Assembly: GCA_001839685.1 (NCBI GenBank)
Contig: MLAK01000001.1
Coordinates: 225,433 to 289,432 of the forward strand
Reading direction: 5' to 3'
DNA length: 64,000 nt
Source: Tritrichomonas foetus
Lineage: Eukaryota > Parabasalia > Tritrichomonadida > Tritrichomonadidae
Below the pieces are notes generated by a model. It made no database searches and was not told the DNA's origin. It saw nothing but the letters and a program-made list of their open reading frames with translations. Both the position numbers and the translations under genes were made by a program. Shown one piece after another: positions 62,274 through 64,000 of the stretch. How positions within the stretch are numbered: the stretch's first letter is position 1; every line of letters starts with the position of its first letter.

Positions 62274-62399
62274 ACAATCCAACGTACATTTTGCTAAAAA
62301 ATTGTGTGATTCATTGAATTTTCTGACCGGGTTTTGAGCACTTTGTTTAAACTATCTGAGGCGATGAATCCGACTATATAACCGCAGAAAAAGTTGATT

Positions 62400-62406
62400 A
62401 CGTTTA
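62400..62406 (+). promoter_or_regulatory. ACGTTTA motif upstream of FASS-like gene
   Basis: An exact ACGTTTA lies 17 bp before the ATG at 62417, in the same position class as at IFT74, IFT88 and the LRR gene. Confidence 0.45.
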
Positions 62407-62416
62407 AGATAATGCA

Positions 62417-63766
62417 ATGAGTGTCTTCTCAGATTCGAAAAGGCTTTCTGCAATTTTACAACAAATGGGATACTCAGAAGTTTTGAAAGAATATTCTGTC
62501 ATGGCCCAAAACAAAAAGGAAAAAGAAGAAATTCCTGGCTTTTATATATCCCATAAAACCAAAAGCGAAAATCTTGCAAGCATAATTAATTCATGGGCAA
62601 CAACTCAGTCAATATTGAAGATAAAAGAGAAATATCCGACAATGGAAGACGTTGACAAAATCGAAGCAGAATTCAAAAGAATGAGCTCAACGTCGTCATT
62701 TCCATCACTTGGCGCAAGAGGTGGAGGAGGAAGAACATTAAGATATCCCCAATACTTGCAACTACGTGAAGTGTGGGATGATGATTTGAAGCCAATTCTA
62801 TCATCAAGCCTATTTATTGAAGTAGGAGGTACTTCAATGCATACCTGTAACTATGATGCTCTAATTCAGCATCTAACAATCTTAGCCAGATGTTCTGAAC
62901 ACTATTCTTACTTGCAATCACTTGATTTGTCTCGATCAGGATATATCACAAATGATGAATTTAAAGAGTATGTGAAAAAGTATGCATTTCAGTTTTCTTT
63001 TCTGCAATATGATTCTGAAAATGCCAACGATAATTACACCAGCCAAGAAGAGCTCATGAAGCTTTATGTTGAGTTCGCTTCACAGCAATTCCTTGTTGTA
63101 TTGGATCCACTTTCTTCAGGAAAAGTTATGATTGCCAAAATTCTGAATGATGTGCTGTTTATGTTTTTTGTAATGGTTGATGGATGGACAGAAGAAAGAC
63201 AGAATCCATTTTCATTGGAAGTTTTAAATAGCTTTGTGAAAGATTTTAAGAATATTGATTTCAAGAAAACTGGAATTCTTGAACCAGACAGTCTTCTTTA
63301 TATGAACAGATTAAGATTCACACAAGCGTTTGTTAATCGTGCAACTGAAACAATCAGTTTTAACAATGGTGTGATGAATTTTGAATGGTATGTTAGATTT
63401 CGTGTTGCTTGGTTTAGTGTTGGTGAACCATTTGCGAATGCATATTTCTTTGATGCAATTGATATTGATGGAGACGGCTTTATTACACAAAATGAAATGA
63501 ACTACTTCCAAAGAGAAATTGATAAAGCAACAAAAGAACTGTATCCTGAAGAAAAGAATATTCCACCATATGATTTTGTTGTAAGTCAGCATTTTGATAT
63601 GTGCCAGGCCTCGGACCAAAGAATATCGAGAAAAATGTTTGTTGAGGCGAAATCAACAGAAGGCCTCCTTCGACGACTTTGCGATATCCGTGACTTTACA
63701 CAATATGAACTGAGTAAGGATTGTGGATGCCGCCAACTACCTGTTCCTGATGTTTTTTCCTTATAG
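62417..63766 (+). CDS. PP2A regulatory subunit B'' type with EF-hands (PPP2R3C / FASS-TON2-like), 449 aa
   Basis: The sequence is collinear with PPP2R3C/FASS. A helical N-terminal third leads to LRYPQYLQLREVWDD. Then come SLDLSRSGYITNDEFKEYV (EF-hand-like), LVVLDPLSSGKVMIAKIL, NIDFKKTGILEPDSLLYM and MNFEWYVRFRVAW. A clear EF-hand follows, DIDGDGFITQNEMNYF, with Asp at loop positions 1, 3 and 5 and Glu at 12. The end has FDMCQASDQRISRKMF and a last segment near SKDCGC. In plants FASS/TON2 sets microtubule arrays, and in animals PPP2R3C is centrosomal, so a basal-body role is likely. The ATG at 62417 is used; the ATG at 62412 is out of frame. Confidence 0.88.
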   Translation: MSVFSDSKRLSAILQQMGYSEVLKEYSVMAQNKKEKEEIPGFYISHKTKSENLASIINSWATTQSILKIKEKYPTMEDVDKIEAEFKRMSSTSSFPSLGARGGGGRTLRYPQYLQLREVWDDDLKPILSSSLFIEVGGTSMHTCNYDALIQHLTILARCSEHYSYLQSLDLSRSGYITNDEFKEYVKKYAFQFSFLQYDSENANDNYTSQEELMKLYVEFASQQFLVVLDPLSSGKVMIAKILNDVLFMFFVMVDGWTEERQNPFSLEVLNSFVKDFKNIDFKKTGILEPDSLLYMNRLRFTQAFVNRATETISFNNGVMNFEWYVRFRVAWFSVGEPFANAYFFDAIDIDGDGFITQNEMNYFQREIDKATKELYPEEKNIPPYDFVVSQHFDMCQASDQRISRKMFVEAKSTEGLLRRLCDIRDFTQYELSKDCGCRQLPVPDVFSL

Positions 63767-64000
63767 AACACACATAACTGTTATTTATTATAATAAAATT
63801 TTTTATATTGGATGATCTCATTGCAATTATTTTTATCTAACTATATATTTTCTTTTACATAAAACAATAATAATACAAACCAGAATAATTGATAATTATT
63901 CGAAAAGACCGAATAATAAATGATTAAACGAGAAAAATAGTATGACTGAGTTGTGATTATTCAGACCAATTATACATAGAATTTTCAATATAGCATGTCA
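63767..64000. other. 3' flank at window end
   Basis: AT-rich sequence after the FASS-like stop codon. Nothing was recognised before the window edge. Confidence 0.6.

Overview
The window looks like nuclear DNA of a parabasalid flagellate, most likely a Tritrichomonas-type trichomonad. This is inferred from several features. The sequence is strongly AT-rich, the genes are long single ORFs with no visible introns, and intergenic regions are A/T-dominated. The gene content includes two very large multi-membrane-pass proteins with PAS and cyclase-like domains, a B-box/TLDc protein, and a set of eukaryotic flagellar genes. No tRNA, rRNA, CRISPR array or intact transposon was seen. About 28 complete protein genes and one partial gene are called.

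Layout. 1-4.9 kb: the 5' part of a protein disulfide isomerase (-), a lysine-rich hypothetical (+), a coiled-coil protein (-) and an E2-like UBC-fold protein (+). 4.9-9.6 kb: a 1577-aa membrane PAS-cyclase (-). 10.5-19.9 kb: an armadillo-repeat protein (+), a PP2A B56 subunit (-), an LRR protein (+) and IFT74 (+). 21.2-31.1 kb: a small disordered protein (+), a B-box/TLDc protein (-), a 1422-codon hybrid histidine kinase with no ATG at its apparent start (-), and CSN5 (-). 31.2-43.9 kb: coiled-coil proteins, a large GA-rich satellite containing an assembly gap, an RRM-like protein (-), IFT88 (+), an importin/exportin-family protein (-), a decayed cyclase pseudogene (+) and a HEAT/ARM-like protein (+). 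44.3-53.3 kb: a small hypothetical (-), RIB43A (-), a DUF1963/YwqG-like protein (-), a gene-poor 2.3-kb stretch, a Myb-type DNA-binding protein (+) and a WG-repeat protein (+). 53.6-64 kb: a second membrane PAS/cyclase-like protein with a degenerate catalytic domain (+), a Ubl-like protein (-), an RWDD1/Gir2-like protein (+), a CFAP36/BART protein (-), and an EF-hand PP2A B''-type subunit of the PPP2R3C/FASS type (+).

How the genes fit together. One theme is flagellum and basal body: IFT74, IFT88, RIB43A, CFAP36/BART, the FASS/PPP2R3C-like subunit, and possibly the LRR and ARM proteins. A second is membrane-to-cytosol signalling: two PAS-cyclase family proteins, a hybrid histidine kinase and two PP2A regulatory subunits. 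A third is ubiquitin-type regulation: CSN5, an E2-like protein, a Ubl-like protein and an RWD protein. Genes lie on both strands with no operon structure.

The main unexpected signals are five. (1) A palindromic-core motif (ACGTTTA, its reverse complement, or ACGTTA) lies within about 40 bp upstream of nine ATGs, including the IFT74, IFT88, FASS-like and CFAP36-like genes. (2) Purine/pyrimidine-biased minisatellites of 15-21 bp fill intergenic gaps, four of five between convergent genes. (3) A cyclase-domain relic. (4) A GC-raised block with nested inverted repeats that may be a structured RNA. (5) The histidine kinase ORF without an ATG start.
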